A stretch of DNA of 64,000 nucleotides. Origin: Branchiostoma floridae (Eukaryota > Chordata > Leptocardii > Amphioxiformes > Branchiostomatidae). A program made the position numbers and the translations under genes. Below the pieces are notes generated by a model. It was not told the origin of the DNA. It was given only the letters and a program-made list of their open reading frames with translations, and ran no database searches. Position 1 is the stretch's first letter. Every line of letters starts with the position of its first letter. The stretch lies in the NCBI RefSeq assembly GCF_000003815.2, contig NC_049992.1:21028698-21092697 (forward strand). The letters are read 5' to 3'. Below are positions 33,890-45,686 of the stretch, piece by piece.

Positions 33890-34210
33890 AACAGGTGACT
33901 ATCACCTTTTCATCAAGATGTTAACCTTGACTATCACCAAGATGTTAACCTGGAGACCAAACTAGTATAGGTTCGATCCGTTCACACTGGGAAGGATCCC
34001 AACTGTTTAGATAAGTGTGTCGGGGTTTTTAACGTGAACGAGGTCTGGCTGTCATCAAACGCAGGACCTACATTTTGTGCCAATTTGGTGCAAAATTAGG
34101 TATTCATTTTCACATAAGTAAAGTGAGGAAAGACGTGTAATGTGCATGCACAGGGGCACAGAATCGGGTTCTGGGCCAAGCGCCCTGCCGTTACACCACA
34201 GGACCCGACA
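33890..34210 (-). mobile_element. tRNA-derived SINE (copy 1)
   Basis: The minus strand starts near 34208 with a TGGTGTAACGG box-A-like word. It continues with CTTTCCTCACTTTAC, AATACCTA and GTTAAAAACCCC blocks shared in the same order with the SINE at 46200. The box B is poorly kept. Confidence 0.6.
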
Positions 34211-34273
34211 AAAGTCACCTTAAAAATCATAGGGTAATTATGAGAACTCGGGGTAATTATAAAAAAGTCATAC

Positions 34274-34440
34274 CGTTGTTAATCGCCCGAACTTTGACCC
34301 ATGCCGGTACCCCATCAGGTATGTGGAAGTTGACAGATGTGTGTGTTGTGTTGCCATGGCGATACCAGTCCATCATGTGTACGTCACGTTTGCTCCGCCC
34401 TAGTCCAAAGTCAATCTCCCGGATGTTGGAAAGAGGATCA
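34274..34440 (-). CDS. Exon 33: FN3-like module core
   Basis: Enters phase 2, leaves phase 1. IREIDFGLGRSKRDVHMMDW corresponds to the Y....GT...DV region and AWVKVRAINN to the second half. Confidence 0.78.
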
Positions 34441-34748
34441 CTAGTGACATAGAAGTACATACAAGGATCAAGAGATTATGCAAAGTCTATTACAGAATCT
34501 TTAACAGTTATTCCGAACCTTGGAAAACAACAACACATATTTCAGCTTTATTCTATACAGGTATGCAAGAGGCAGTCCGCCACTTTTATTTTCTATGTTA
34601 TTTCAACAAATTTTTACTGCTGCAATGCAATGGCCTCAGAAACACGTGCAGCGCCCTCTCGTGGTTTTAACCAGAATCTCGTTTGTTATTTTCTAAACAA
34701 ATTCTGTTTTAAAGTCTAAATCTATCTTTGAATACTAAGCTATTTTAC

Positions 34749-34929
34749 CTGACGTTATACTCCGCTGTAATGCTGAAGTCAGTTTCGTCATACTCCACAC
34801 TGTGAACGTGATGCACGAATGGAGGGGTGTTGTCGATGACGTAAGGCGTGGTGTGACACACAGTCGTTGCCATGGCACCGCCAAACTCCACGTTGTTAAT
34901 GGCTCGAACTGTGATATGATATTCGCCGT
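34749..34929 (-). CDS. Exon 32: FN3-like second half and linker
   Basis: Enters phase 1, leaves phase 2. GEYHITVRAINNVEFGGAMA, then VIDNTPPFVHHVHSVEYD. Confidence 0.8.
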
Positions 34930-35803
34930 CTACATGGGAGATATGAGACATGTATCAACAAAGCATTCTGTAGATGGTACTGTCTGACTATTCACGATGG
35001 TTAACTGCGGGGCTCAAAATACTTTAGGTATCAGGGTGCTCAATGAGCCAAAAGCTAGGTTGCCAATCACAATTTCATACTGTCCCTTTTTTTCAAAGCC
35101 ATAATCTGTTCACATGATTGTGGACATGATCATAACCAACCAGTTACATGTAATAAGCAAGATTTTGCATGATGCACGTTTGGCACCTAAACTAGCCTAA
35201 AGTCCTTCATATTCTACTTCCGATTCTCACAAAATATGTCAAATAATGGTCTTCACTAATAATCTTTTTTTCTGGTGTATTTTTATCGACAACCTCCCTC
35301 CCAATAAAAAAAAGCAACCAACCAGACGCATTAACCGACTTTGACAGTGGATTAGTTCTTAATTGGCCACGTCTTTTCAAGCTTGTCTTAGCGCAAACCG
35401 TTACCTCACATTCAAACAAGAAATTGATATTTAAAATTTTGCGTTGGAATAAATCACGAGTAACCAGTATTGAATATTCTTATTGAAAGTAAAATAGCAT
35501 ACGTTCGTAACTATGGTCTCATTCCTCATTATCATTCAGATGTGCATAAGTTACTACTTCCTTCCTAATGCAATCTTTACCCCCTAAGTTTCAAATATGT
35601 TAAGCCGGACACAAGTTGGTTACATCGCGCAACTGAGCAAACCTGTATTTCGTAAAAAAACTAAATGATTGTCAAATGCATAGGCTGATGATGAATGGAA
35701 ATGAACGGACCTTTGGAAACAAAATCGTTATAGTAGTATGCATTTTTATTGTAATAAAAACTATTGCAATATATAAAACAAATGATTCTAAAAGGCCTTT
35801 TAC
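34930..35803. other. Intron, nothing recognised
   Basis: A/T-rich sequence without repeats or exon-like frames that fit the flanking phases. Confidence 0.5.
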
Positions 35804-35974
35804 CTTCAAGATTTAGAGGGCTTGCAATCCCATCGTGCGTCCACTCCGACACGCTGAACAGGTGCGCATGCGGGTCTATGTGAGGATGGACTTCCTGTCC
35901 GCATGGGGCTCTTCCTGAGGTCCAGGAGTAACCATGGAGACCGGTTTCGTTGTCATGGAAACCATCCCAATTCG
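35804..35974 (-). CDS. Exon 31: FN3-like first half
   Basis: Phase 1 to 1. ANWDGFHDNETGLHGYSW is the clearest first-half signature (ANW..F.D.E.G...Y.W), followed by a GQEVHPHI stretch at the usual place. Confidence 0.8.
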
Positions 35975-36253
35975 CTATAAATGAAACATAGAAATACATA
36001 TGTGCTTCTAACGAACATCAAAGTGATTGTACAACATCTTAGGTACCCCATTAGTACTTGTACATGTGCTCAATAATGTTTGCAAATTATAGGAATGCAT
36101 TCTTTATGAAAGTCAAAGACATAGCTCGTCTCCAGTCTAAAATGCATCACAGTTAGATACAAAAAACGAGAGCCACAAAAAAGTTAGATATTATAGTGAA
36201 AATATACTAGTAGCTTCAATACCCGACAACGATAGTCCCCATGTTATACTAAC

Positions 36254-36348
36254 CTGACACATATCTGTTAGCGCGTGTGTACCACATGTCAACCAGTGGC
36301 TCGTGCCCATTAAACACAGTGCGGGAACCTTCTCCGTCTACTATCCAC
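36254..36348 (-). CDS. Exon 30: FN3-like segment
   Basis: Enters phase 2, leaves phase 1. Encodes WIVDGEGSRTVFNGHEPLVD and ends RYVS, which joins to ANWDGF in exon 31. Confidence 0.7.
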
Positions 36349-36600
36349 CTGGAATAATGTATTCACCATACAGATAGAAGTTAGGAATCTCAGATGAGCA
36401 CATTGTATATGTCTTAAAACGAATGCGGGGAAATTCGGAGCATTAAGTCAGTCCTTATAACTGTAACTTTATTGTAGGCTTAAATTGATTGTACATTTCA
36501 TGAATATTGGGGATGTGATGGAGTCATTAATTATGAATAATTGCCTTAGGAATGTGTTCATGTTATTGACCGAAGGAATAACATGACAAGGAATAACAAG

Positions 36601-36603
<3 letters not shown>

Positions 36604-36680
<77 letters not shown>
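36604..36680. repeat. (TA)n microsatellite
   Basis: Near-perfect TA run with two interruptions. Confidence 0.95.
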
Positions 36681-36682
<2 letters not shown>

Positions 36683-36935
36683 GTGGCGCCCTTTAGTGCA
36701 TCAGGGTGCAGGCATTGCTGAGAAACGCAGAACTGCCCTGGCAATCAGCAGGCGGGAGACACGCAAGGAAAGCAGATCCTCTCACACAACCGCCACCTGG
36801 TCTTCAGTGCAACGTCTGCGACCGGTGCTTCCGTGCAAGGATCGGACTGATAAGTCACGCCCGGTCCCACAAGGGCGACTGAACTGAACTGGACTGAAGT
36901 CAAGGTCCTCATCGACTTCCGATGGACGAAAATTA
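36681..36935 (+). mobile_element. 3' end of a non-LTR element with a C2H2 finger
   Basis: The plus strand reads CNVCDRCFRARIGLISHARS followed by H and a stop (C-x2-C-x12-H-x3-H). This finger ends many invertebrate endonuclease-RT proteins. The fragment sits between two TA arrays (36604-36680 and 36938-36963), suggesting it ended in a TA tail or inserted into one. Confidence 0.6.
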
Positions 36936-36937
36936 TC

Positions 36938-36963
36938 ATATATATATATATATATATATATAT
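36938..36963. repeat. (TA)n microsatellite
   Basis: TA run at the 3' end of the retroelement fragment. Confidence 0.95.
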
Positions 36964-37254
36964 TCTGGCAACCAGAAAAAAGCTCTTTGTATAATAGAGA
37001 TGGGCAAGAAAATGGATTTTCCTGTGCTATACGTGCTTATAAGTGTTTAAACTATGCAAAAACTTTAAAATTTGAAAAAAAACTTCAAAAATTCACAATT
37101 TTCTCAGGAAAAATATCTTTAAAAATCAGATGTTTTTTTTTCAGAATAAGGGTACAAAAAGTGCACGTGACTGTATTAATTCAACTCTCCCCTTGGCGAT
37201 GGGTATAAGGAACTTATAACTTACAGAGGATGGGGGAGTTATTCAGCTATATAC

Positions 37255-37429
37255 CTATGGTTCGGTAATGGCGTCTGTTCTCCACATTTGAACTGTTCCC
37301 AGTGATCCAGGACAAAGTCCCCACAGTCCTCAGTCATCAGTACGTCCATGATGACGTTCTCCAGCGGGCCTGGGCTCGGAGGGGTGAAGTCAGCAAGAAC
37401 ACCGGGGGACGTCAGGATGTTAACGTAAC
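37255..37429 (-). CDS. Exon 29: FN3-like linker (DFTPP)
   Basis: Enters phase 1, leaves phase 2. SPGVLADFTPPSPGPLENV is the inter-module linker; a Cys pair (EDCGDF, FKCGEQ) follows. Confidence 0.75.
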
Positions 37430-37596
37430 CTGTTTGAAGTAAAAAAAAAAAAAATGTGGAAATGACCAACTGTTTTAAGAAGTAAAAATTTTGACCGACC
37501 TAAAATGGAACATTTCAGGAAATCAGAAATCCGCAAAAACTAATACGTTACGCCCTTTTAGTTATAGAGATATGTCTAATGAAGTATTGCCCTTAC

Positions 37597-37720
37597 CTAG
37601 CGCATTGTTCAGGTAGAAGTTGAAGTAGTATAGGGAGTCATGACTCAGCTGCAAGTCTTCATGTCTGAACTCCACAGCATGACCAACACCGAGCCGCTCA
37701 AAATTGTGGAAGTGACCGAC
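37597..37720 (-). CDS. Exon 28: FN3-like second half
   Basis: Enters phase 0, leaves phase 1. LSHDSLYYFNFYLNNAL fits the YY.TV.A.N.A strand of the repeat. Confidence 0.75.
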
Positions 37721-38540
37721 CTGAAAATACAAAACAGCTTCATTAGATCAGATAACGTTTGACGCAATAAGAGCTTCATATATTTTAGTTAGTTCCGATA
37801 ACTTTTTGTTCTTTAATAATAATCAACCACAACCATTTTGCACACGTCAAAAAGACTATACCACCTGGTCATATGTTCTTCAATTAGAGACAGCAACATC
37901 AATATGACGGCAACGGATAATTGACCACAATCACCAGTGTTCAGAAAAGTTTCATTTAATACTTACGACGTTGAAGAAACTCATCCGATTTTTTTCTCCA
38001 GAAACATATAGACTTTTACGGAATTCAATCGAGTTTTCATGTATTGCATTGTGTGCAATCTCAATAATTAAATGTATAAAGAAAACCCCGCCCTTCCTAA
38101 ATATTGCGTGTGTTAGATAATCATAAATTCTCTACGCAAACGTAGGCAGTCCGAATTCTGACTATCTACACACAACCAAGTTTGGGTATAGAGTTACGCT
38201 CAACTATTTAGCATTTCCATTTCTATACTTTTTATACAGCATATTGAACACCCCGCGTTAGGGGTGGGTGCCAGTGCATAGTGCCGGTGAAAAATTATTT
38301 CTTACTAAGACCATGGTACCAGTCCGAGGAAACGGATTTAAAAAAATAATAATTTACTGGTCCTGATTTTGGACCGATTAGAAAATGTGTACATTATATC
38401 GTAAGGCGTTCATGCGTTTCGGGGGTTACACGTTTTGGTCCAAGAAAATAACAAGCATGATGCAGATAAGCTACGTAGATCTTATAGCCATTTCTTCCAA
38501 GTATTTTACAGTCAACGGTACAGAGGCAGTTAGCGTTGTT

Positions 38541-39680
38541 TATATACGTTGTTTATATACATCATCAGGTACCTTTTCATTAGCCAAAAAACAATTGTCA
38601 AACAAAGCGCGCAAAGCCATGCACAGCTTCAAATGTCTAACCCGTTCATCAGTCTCACCCGATAGCCTACTAAGAATATTCGATTCCTGTGTTAAACCCA
38701 TTCTGTTATATGGCTGTGAAATTTGGGGTACCGAGAAATTAAATGATACATCTCCGATCGAAATTACACACAACCAATTCTGCAAGAACATTCTTGGAGT
38801 CTCTAGAAATAGTAGTAATTTAGCATGTAGGTCCGAATTAGGTAGATTTCCACTAGACATAGATATTTCCGTACGACTTGTAAAATATTGGTTGTGTTTA
38901 ACACAAATGGATTATACTAAGCATCCATTACAAGTAAATGCACCCTTGGAACAGCATAACTCCGTCGTAAACGGCCGGAGAAGATCATTGTTGCAGCGTG
39001 TTAAAGAAATACTTGATTATAGTGGATATTCTTATCTCTGGTACTCTGACAACTCACTCTATGACCCTGTATATGTATGTAATATGATAAGGAACAGAAT
39101 TACCAATATGTATATCCAGACGTCTCTACATAATATAAGTATAGATACCGGTAAGCTGAGATTCTACAAAACTTGTAAATCTGTATACGCTAGAGAGAAG
39201 TACTTAGAACTAGTTGATTTCGAGCTGCGCTCCGCAATAAGCAAAGTCAGAATTAGCGCTCATCCTCTAGAAGTGGAAAGAGGGAGATACAAGAGATTAC
39301 CAATGTGTGAAAGGATTTGTAAATATTGTACATCTAAAGCAGTGGGAGACGAAACACATTTCATTTCCAAATGTTCATTCAACGAAACCGAAAGAATCAC
39401 CCTGTTTAGAGAAGTCACAAAGACTTATCCCAACTTCCCCACTTTGACAGACAAACAGAAGGCCACTTTTCTCTTGAAATCGCAGAACCCACAAATTTTA
39501 GAAAATGTGGGGCTTTTCGTCTCCCTCTGCTTCCAAAAAAGAAGTCAAACCCAACCTGCTTAGAAATAGCCAACACTAGTATTAGATTAGAACATTGTTT
39601 ATGACTGTCCATTGTCACTATGTGTATACCATGTACTTGCAATTAGCCCTCGGGCACGAACTTGCAAATAAACTTCTTAT
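38541..39680 (+). mobile_element. 5'-truncated non-LTR retrotransposon
   Basis: The open frame runs to 39563. It begins inside the RT domain (YTSSGTFSLAKKQLSNKARK, then PILLYGCEIWG), lacks the catalytic FADD region, and ends with a CERICKYCTSKAVGDETHFI zinc-knuckle-like stretch. AATAAA at 39667 ends it. About 340 codons without a stop suggests a fairly recent insertion. Antisense to the host gene, between exons 27 and 28. Confidence 0.8.
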
Positions 39681-39901
39681 ATAAAGATATGATTTAAACA
39701 AAGAAACTAGTAAGAGTTGTATGCTCCAGCAGACAGATTCGTTTTAGCAAAATGTACCGTCGTTTTCAGTATCACCAATTTGCAAGTTTTCATAGAGAAT
39801 TAAGACCAGGTTCAGATTCCGGGTCTGGATTTGGACCCGTTCCTATGGACCTGGACCTGACCCTTACCTGAATATTCTGTACCCACTACTACCCTACATA
39901 C

Positions 39902-40086
39902 CTCATGCATCTCCACACCGTGTCCCTCTATCTCCTCCAATAGTTCGCAGGTTTCATGTCCGTAGTCATAGTTGAAACTGAGACACTTGGTAGGTGGATG
40001 ATCCAAGCACTCCATGGCGCACTGCTGAGGCGTGTCCATCTTCAAACTTGCAATTGGAGCGGATATCACTCTTCCAGTTCGTCCAC
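39902..40086 (-). CDS. Exon 27: PAN/apple-like module
   Basis: Enters phase 1, leaves phase 0. Shows SLKMDTPQQCAMECLDHPPT, then KCLSFNYDYGHETCELLEE. C...C, about 8 residues, C.SF.Y, then C.L is the classic PAN/apple core (4 Cys visible). PAN modules bind proteins or glycans outside the cell. Confidence 0.8.
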
Positions 40087-40089
40087 CTT

Positions 40090-40119
40090 AAACAAACAAA
40101 CAAACAAACAAACAAACAG
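40090..40119. repeat. (AAAC)n microsatellite
   Basis: Seven AAAC units next to the acceptor of exon 27. Confidence 0.95.
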
Positions 40120-40232
40120 ATTTATTCATAAACGAGATTTCAATTACACGTAGCAAGAATGATAAAATCAGAAAATCATAACTCGGCTTAACTCGGGGAG
40201 CCTTTCATTTGCCGTTTGCCTTGCTTGTGTAC

Positions 40233-40350
40233 CTGTGAATCTCTGTAAAGCGGGCCTTGAGGCTGTCACAGCCGTGTTCGCGGTTGTTCTGACGTCATGC
40301 CATGGGACGACCTGGTCTCCGTAGACTTTCCTACCATAGCCAACACCTTC
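40233..40350 (-). CDS. Exon 26: unassigned linker
   Basis: Enters phase 0, leaves phase 1. Encodes GRKVYGDQVVPWHDVRTTAN, joining the FN3-like unit to the PAN-like module. Confidence 0.65.
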
Positions 40351-40512
40351 CTGAATAAATACACAATAAACATTATAAAGGTTATTAAACGGTAGAGTGG
40401 TTTGAATTCTTACAAGGTTGGTTCTGACTATATAAAGGGTCTAGGCCTCTATCTTTTCAACGGTCAGATATGTTCAAATTCAATGGAATAAGCCTATAAT
40501 GATTATTCTTAC

Positions 40513-40719
40513 CCGTTTGAGACGGATGACGGAATCATCGTGAGCCACAGCTGACGCGCGGAGGATGCTGGGATGGCTTGTGGTGAGGAAGTCCGGAGTG
40601 ACACGCCCTCCTGGTAAGGTGACGTCATACGTGGGTAGTTCACATGTGACCTTGGCGTTTCCTCCGCCAGAGTTGGTTCCCGTGACGGTAAAATAGAGTG
40701 GAACTCCTCCTTTCATTTT
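40513..40719 (-). CDS. Exon 25: FN3-like second half
   Basis: 69 codons, phase 0 to 0. GGVPLYFTVTGTNSGGGNAK matches the YY.TVRA.NGAG strand pattern and PTYDVTLPGGRVTPD matches the VD.TPP linker. Confidence 0.75.
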
Positions 40720-40976
40720 CTGGGTAAGGTCAAAGTTTATATTTCTATCAATGAAACAATCTTGCAAGATAATATATATCACTAAAGCTTCGTTTAGAGA
40801 AGCATTGAAGAATATACTAGCCATCAATATCAATTTGATGATTTTACGCTCATTTTAAGCAGCTTTTCTATGCATGTGCATACCAAATTCAAATGAGCTC
40901 AACGTAGGTGACATTGTAGCGCTCAAATACCAAAATGGCGTCTTGACATTAAGAAATGGAACGTAAAGAACTGTAC

Positions 40977-41201
40977 CTTAAAAACGACGTTTGATGGTCC
41001 TCCCAGGCCTTCATTGCTCACCACGTCACTTCCACCTTTGTACGTCCCTACGTCATAAGTCAGCTTCACTTGGCTGACGTCATCTTCCGCTGCCACTTCT
41101 AGCTGAAAAGCAGGTTCTACAAAGTCACGGCCTGCGACTTGCTCCACATCGCAATGTGTTGTGATAGCAGCTCTCTTCCCGACGTTGGTCGTCCTTGATG
41201 T
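40977..41201 (-). CDS. Exon 24: unassigned segment leading into FN3-like array
   Basis: Exactly 75 codons, phase 0 to 0. Encodes FQLEVAAEDDVSQVKLTYDV. With exon 25 it may form the first divergent FN3-like module. Confidence 0.7.
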
Positions 41202-41480
41202 CTGTCAAAGTTAAAATACAGGAAATATTTTAATACATGTATACATTTGCAAGCAAGTTGCTTCAGATGATTTTTTTCAGTTCAGATCTTAATGTTATGA
41301 CTACAGCATTGCACAATCGGAAACAACTGTACTTTCTTATTATAATTAATATATACAGTATAAGTGCGACATTTTTGATTATATGTAATCGCTGTCTTAT
41401 TTAAGAAAAAAAAATCTGAAACACAGAGTGTCTATTGCTTTTTCTGAAATGACAAATTTATATCAAAAGAGAAGTCTTAC

Positions 41481-41682
41481 CTTGACTTTGAATTTCCTAA
41501 AAGTAGGTGGAGTGAAGTCTGGCTCCGGTATGCCTGTGTTGAAAATGTTCTTTATAACAGGAGGTGTCTCCCAATCCCACAGCAGGAAGTCGAGTAACGT
41601 TACTTCCCATCCAAAAAGATTAGATTTTAGCATACTACGGAGCTCCAGTCGTAACGGAATCATGACCATATCCATGCGAGCC
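41481..41682 (-). CDS. Exon 23: end of beta-rich region with TPP linker
   Basis: Enters phase 2, leaves phase 0. A hydrophobic strand stretch ends in GIPEPDFTPPTFRKFKVK, the first appearance of the DFTPP type of linker used throughout the FN3-like array. Confidence 0.75.
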
Positions 41683-42408
41683 CTGCAAATGTAAAAATTG
41701 GTGTGAGGTATAAAATCGGTAATATCGACAAATCATTGGTTATAATATTGGTTATGATATGATTTCATGAAAGCAGTACGAACAGCTTAACCACAGGCAT
41801 ATATCACCAATTTAATACAAATAGCTGTCCTTATAAGTTGACAACCATATAAGGTCTTTGCTCTTGATCAAAATGTTATTATAAACTAGTAACATTCATT
41901 GGTAAAAAATATTATTTCATTCTAAAAGCATAGCACCATGCTATTTGTTACCCTGTGACTGGAGGGTAACCTCCAGCAACAGAGTCTTGTAATCACTTTG
42001 TGCGTTGGGTGTTCGCACCTATATCTCTATGTTCCGTATGCCGCAATCGCATGTGGATTGGCATGTCGTCTTGGTATTGTGGTAATTAGAAACCGTCAAG
42101 CAGATGTTGTTCTTATCGGAATATGCCATGTCGTTCGGGCTTTGCGTTTCCAATATTGAGGTTGGTTTGACATAGCATACTGTTAACATTTTGAGCGGTT
42201 GATAGTCAAATGTATTTTATGGTTAGAACGTGTTTGATCCTTGGGATCTTTTTTCGTGGTAGCTGTTTTCAATATCGATGTAATAATTTGAGAAATCACC
42301 CCTATTTCCCTGGTATTGTGGAACAGCTGGCCTGTAGACGAAGGGGTTTGGCAATTACTTATATCCAAGCCAAGAAAAGTTTTTACAGAGAACAAAAACA
42401 TTTCTTAC

Positions 42409-42566
42409 CCGATATTTAGTGGGAACTTGCTGAATTGGATCTCTGCCCTTGTTGGGAAGTCGGTTGTCAGGACATATCCTTTTAACTGTAGCTCTGCACT
42501 CAGGATCAGCAAACTTATCCCGAGGCTTGCATAAACAGTGGCACCGACTTGAGGCGTTACTTGACC
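42409..42566 (-). CDS. Exon 22: unassigned beta-rich segment
   Basis: Enters phase 0, leaves phase 2 at GTAAGA. Encodes VGATVYASLGISLLILSAEL and LKGYVLTTDFPTRAEIQF. Confidence 0.75.
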
Positions 42567-42725
42567 CTGTAAAATATTTGAATACCAACGTGAAAGCCAT
42601 GACGTTTTCCCAATCATTCGTTTTAGGTAAATAATTGAAAACAACAACAACAAGAATAAATAGAATTATATGTAAACTGCACCGTGAACAGTTCCGATTA
42701 GTTTGGCTTTTTACCTTTACACACT

Positions 42726-43986
42726 TACACTCAGCACAAAAAGTTTGGAATATCAACTTCGGTTGATCATTTTTTTGCTGTTTCTGCATCAATTTCAATA
42801 TATTATATATCAATAGAAAGCTTGTATGATTTCTTTCCAATGGTATGAAACTCATTATCATTGTTAACTCACGGAACATACACTAGGCCTGCTAACGTGA
42901 TCATGAGTGGGTCACGAAAAAAAAGTGCCCAAATCCCCCCGTTTTTGTTCAAAACTGTATCGTCCGGTTGTTATGGCCGCGGGTGACAATGATTCAATCA
43001 ATCCCTTTTTAACCTAACGTTTGGTATACAGAACATCCAAGTTTCTTTTTAGCATATCTGAAGAGAGTATCTTATGAGTGTAAATTCATGGAACGAGCAC
43101 CAGGCCCGCTTACGTACAGGGGGTCCTAAAGATAAAGTGCCAAAATTACCCTACTAAAGGCAATCACTACATTCTGCTCATTTTCTTCCGTCGGTATTGA
43201 CTTGTGAATGAAGGCAAGTTGAATAAACAGGACATGTCAATCAAAGCTACTGATACTCTTTATTCAAGCAAAAAAATCTGAACCATGGCAAGAGGTGATC
43301 AATCGAGTGCTAGCCATAAGCCGTAGGAAGGCTATTCCCTAAGACTGTACTCCAGAATCCAATGGTCCTTTCTCTGTGTGGACTGGTGTTGTAATCTTGA
43401 AGAATGGCATTTGGTCCAATATTGAAGAGGTAGAATGTTGCTACTGGATGGAGGATGGTGTCCCTATATGTCACCACATTAATTTGCCTGGAATGATGAC
43501 GAGTCTTGTTTATCCTATGGTGGTTATACCGCCCCACACCATGACGCTGCCTCCACCACCAAATGCCGAAAGTTACTCTTGTCGTGTCAGCGTGCGGTTC
43601 TCCTTGCCGCATCCGCGCTTTGATGTTCATCCGACTATCGAAAGGGATATACTCTACTCTAAGTGTGCTAAAACCTTGTATGTTCCGGATACCAAATGTG
43701 AGGTGAAAAAAGGATTGATTGAACCAGTGACACACGGACCAATATCAACAGGGCGATACAGTGTTGAACAGAAGCAGAGGAACTTGGGCACTTTTTTTGT
43801 CGTGACCCACTCATGTAAGCAGGTCTTGTACTCGTTTCATGTGTTTACAATCAAGATAAGTTTGATACCATAGGAAAGAAAATCACACAAGCTTTCTATT
43901 GATATATAATACATTGAAATTGATGCATAAATAACGGAAATATGACATACCAAAGTTGATATTCCAAACTTTTTGTGCCGAGTGTA
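42726..43986 (-). mobile_element. Tc1/mariner-type element with broken transposase
   Basis: The ends TACACTCAGCACAAAAAGTT and its near-perfect inverse at 43986 begin at TA on both sides. Inverted similarity continues for about 200 bp. The minus strand holds transposase pieces in different frames (SVMVWGGITT; TYRDTILHPV; AILQDYNTSPHRERT), with a frameshift and stops. Inactive relic in the intron between exons 21 and 22. Confidence 0.8.
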
Positions 43987-44119
43987 TATACTTCTACACA
44001 AGAAAACTGATCTCTATGTATTCATAACTGGCCATTTCCATGTCAGTGTTGTGACAATACCTATCTCGGTGAATTTCTAAAAAACGCTTTTAAATACGAA
44101 ATTGGTCAGTAATACTTAC

Positions 44120-44190
44120 ATAGGCTGTCATTTTCATCAGAGAAACTCCTGCTTCCAATTTGACGCCAATAAACCCACCAGCTCCAAAGC
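44120..44190 (-). CDS. Exon 21: short Gly-rich strand exon
   Basis: 71 bp, enters phase 1, leaves phase 0. Encodes FGAGGFIGVKLEAGVSLMKM. The Tc1 relic lies in the following intron. Confidence 0.7.
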
Positions 44191-44361
44191 CTTAGAGAAA
44201 AAGAAAGTGAATATTAGTAGTTTTATGCAGGTTATGGTTTGACGTATCTTTCTGGTAGAGGTTAACTCAGTATTCATGAACAGTTAAGTTGAACGTTCAT
44301 CTGCACCTGTTAAAGACAAATCCAACACTGTCCAAACTCCAAAAGAATAAGACTTACTTAC

Positions 44362-44518
44362 CCAGGTACATAGGAATCGGTCCAACCATGAACTGAACCT
44401 TGACATCGAAGAATCTTGTCTCCCACGGTCCCATAGGAAAGGTTCCCGTCAAGTAACTGTCTTTCATACCCAGCTCTATCCCCAGGTCCTGCATGTCATT
44501 TTGGATAGTGTCTATCCA
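44362..44518 (-). CDS. Exon 20: unassigned beta-rich segment
   Basis: Enters phase 0, leaves phase 1 at a GTAAGT donor. Encodes WETRFFDVKVQFMVGPIPMY; exons 20-23 read as alternating hydrophobic strands. Confidence 0.75.
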
Positions 44519-44664
44519 CTAAGGAAACAAGTTGTTTCAAAAGAATGAAATACGAGTATTGCATGCCTGAATTTTATGATGATATGTTTAGTCTTTGATA
44601 GTCATAAACATTTGGTATTAAGCATTGACATTGTATTACTATACTATCTGTCTGAACCTCTTCT

Positions 44665-44728
44665 CTCTATCTATCTATCTCTCCTCTCTCTCTCTATGTC
44701 TCTCTCTCTCTCTCTCTATCTCTATTTA

Positions 44729-44797
<69 letters not shown>

Positions 44798-44820
44798 CTC
44801 TCTCTATATATATATATTTA
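44665..44820. repeat. (CT)n / (TATC)n low-complexity tract
   Basis: Long pyrimidine run with TATC interruptions. Open frames across it are not genes. Confidence 0.95.
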
Positions 44821-44951
44821 TAAAACAGATCATACATTATGGAGCGTATTCATTAACCCTTAATTAGAATGATGTTCATATAAGATTATATCAAGTGTTA
44901 AAGTATGTACAAATCAATAAGTTTATTAGTTTGTAGGAAACAATAAGTTAC

Positions 44952-45118
44952 CTCTCGTTTCATGGCTTCTCTTAGTTCTTTGATGATATCCGAAAATTGT
45001 TTTGATAGTTCGCTTAAACCAGAAAGGTCCAGACCAGGCATATCAATATCGGAGCTGTCAGGGCGGAAGAAGAACAGTTCTTTCTCCAGGTCTGCCAAGG
45101 TCATATCCATCAAGCTCA
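44952..45118 (-). CDS. Exon 19: charged helical segment
   Basis: Enters phase 1, leaves phase 0. Encodes MTLADLEKELFFFRPDSSDI and LSKQFSDIIKELREAMK, probably helical or coiled-coil. Confidence 0.7.
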
Positions 45119-45562
45119 CTGTAAACACAAAGTGCGCCAACTGTAAATATCTATGTCCATTAGGTGGCTGGCTTTTGAGAAATCTCATGTAGTATAGTTT
45201 CTGTACGGTTCGAACTAAAACCCCCGACTTTTCCTAAAATGTTTTACGTTGTCACCGTATACGGTTTTTGAAATGGTACTTGACAATGTTAACCAAATGT
45301 GTCAATTTTAGTCAATTCCAAAAATTACAAGGCCTACTAATGACACTGGCTTGAATGTAACAGTGGATTTTTTTACAATGTAAATGATATTTCAATCAAC
45401 AGTGGTAAGTAAAATAAATGTTTATAAGACAATATTCAATACAACTAAAGCCTTTGTGGTTCAAAAATGGCATGGGTTTCCTGTTCTAAGAAAGACGGTG
45501 TATATAGTACATTGAATATTCCTTTTGACTTATTTTAATTCTAAACCCGCATTATGAGTTAC

Positions 45563-45686
45563 CTCCATTAGCAGACGACACAAGGGATCCACTGGAGCAG
45601 GGAGGGGTTTGGATTCGAATCCCTTTTAGTATTTCTTTAGGCGGAAGGCAAATATCCTTGGCACAGACTTTCACTGCAAGGTATAT
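45563..45686 (-). CDS. Exon 18: Cys-containing segment
   Basis: Enters phase 0, leaves phase 1. Encodes IYLAVKVCAKDICLPPKEIL with a third Cys nearby. It resembles the strand-plus-Cys character of exon 16. Confidence 0.7.

Noticed and set aside
44576..44867. Two overlapping Ser/Leu-rich open frames
   Set aside because: They are translations of a CT microsatellite.
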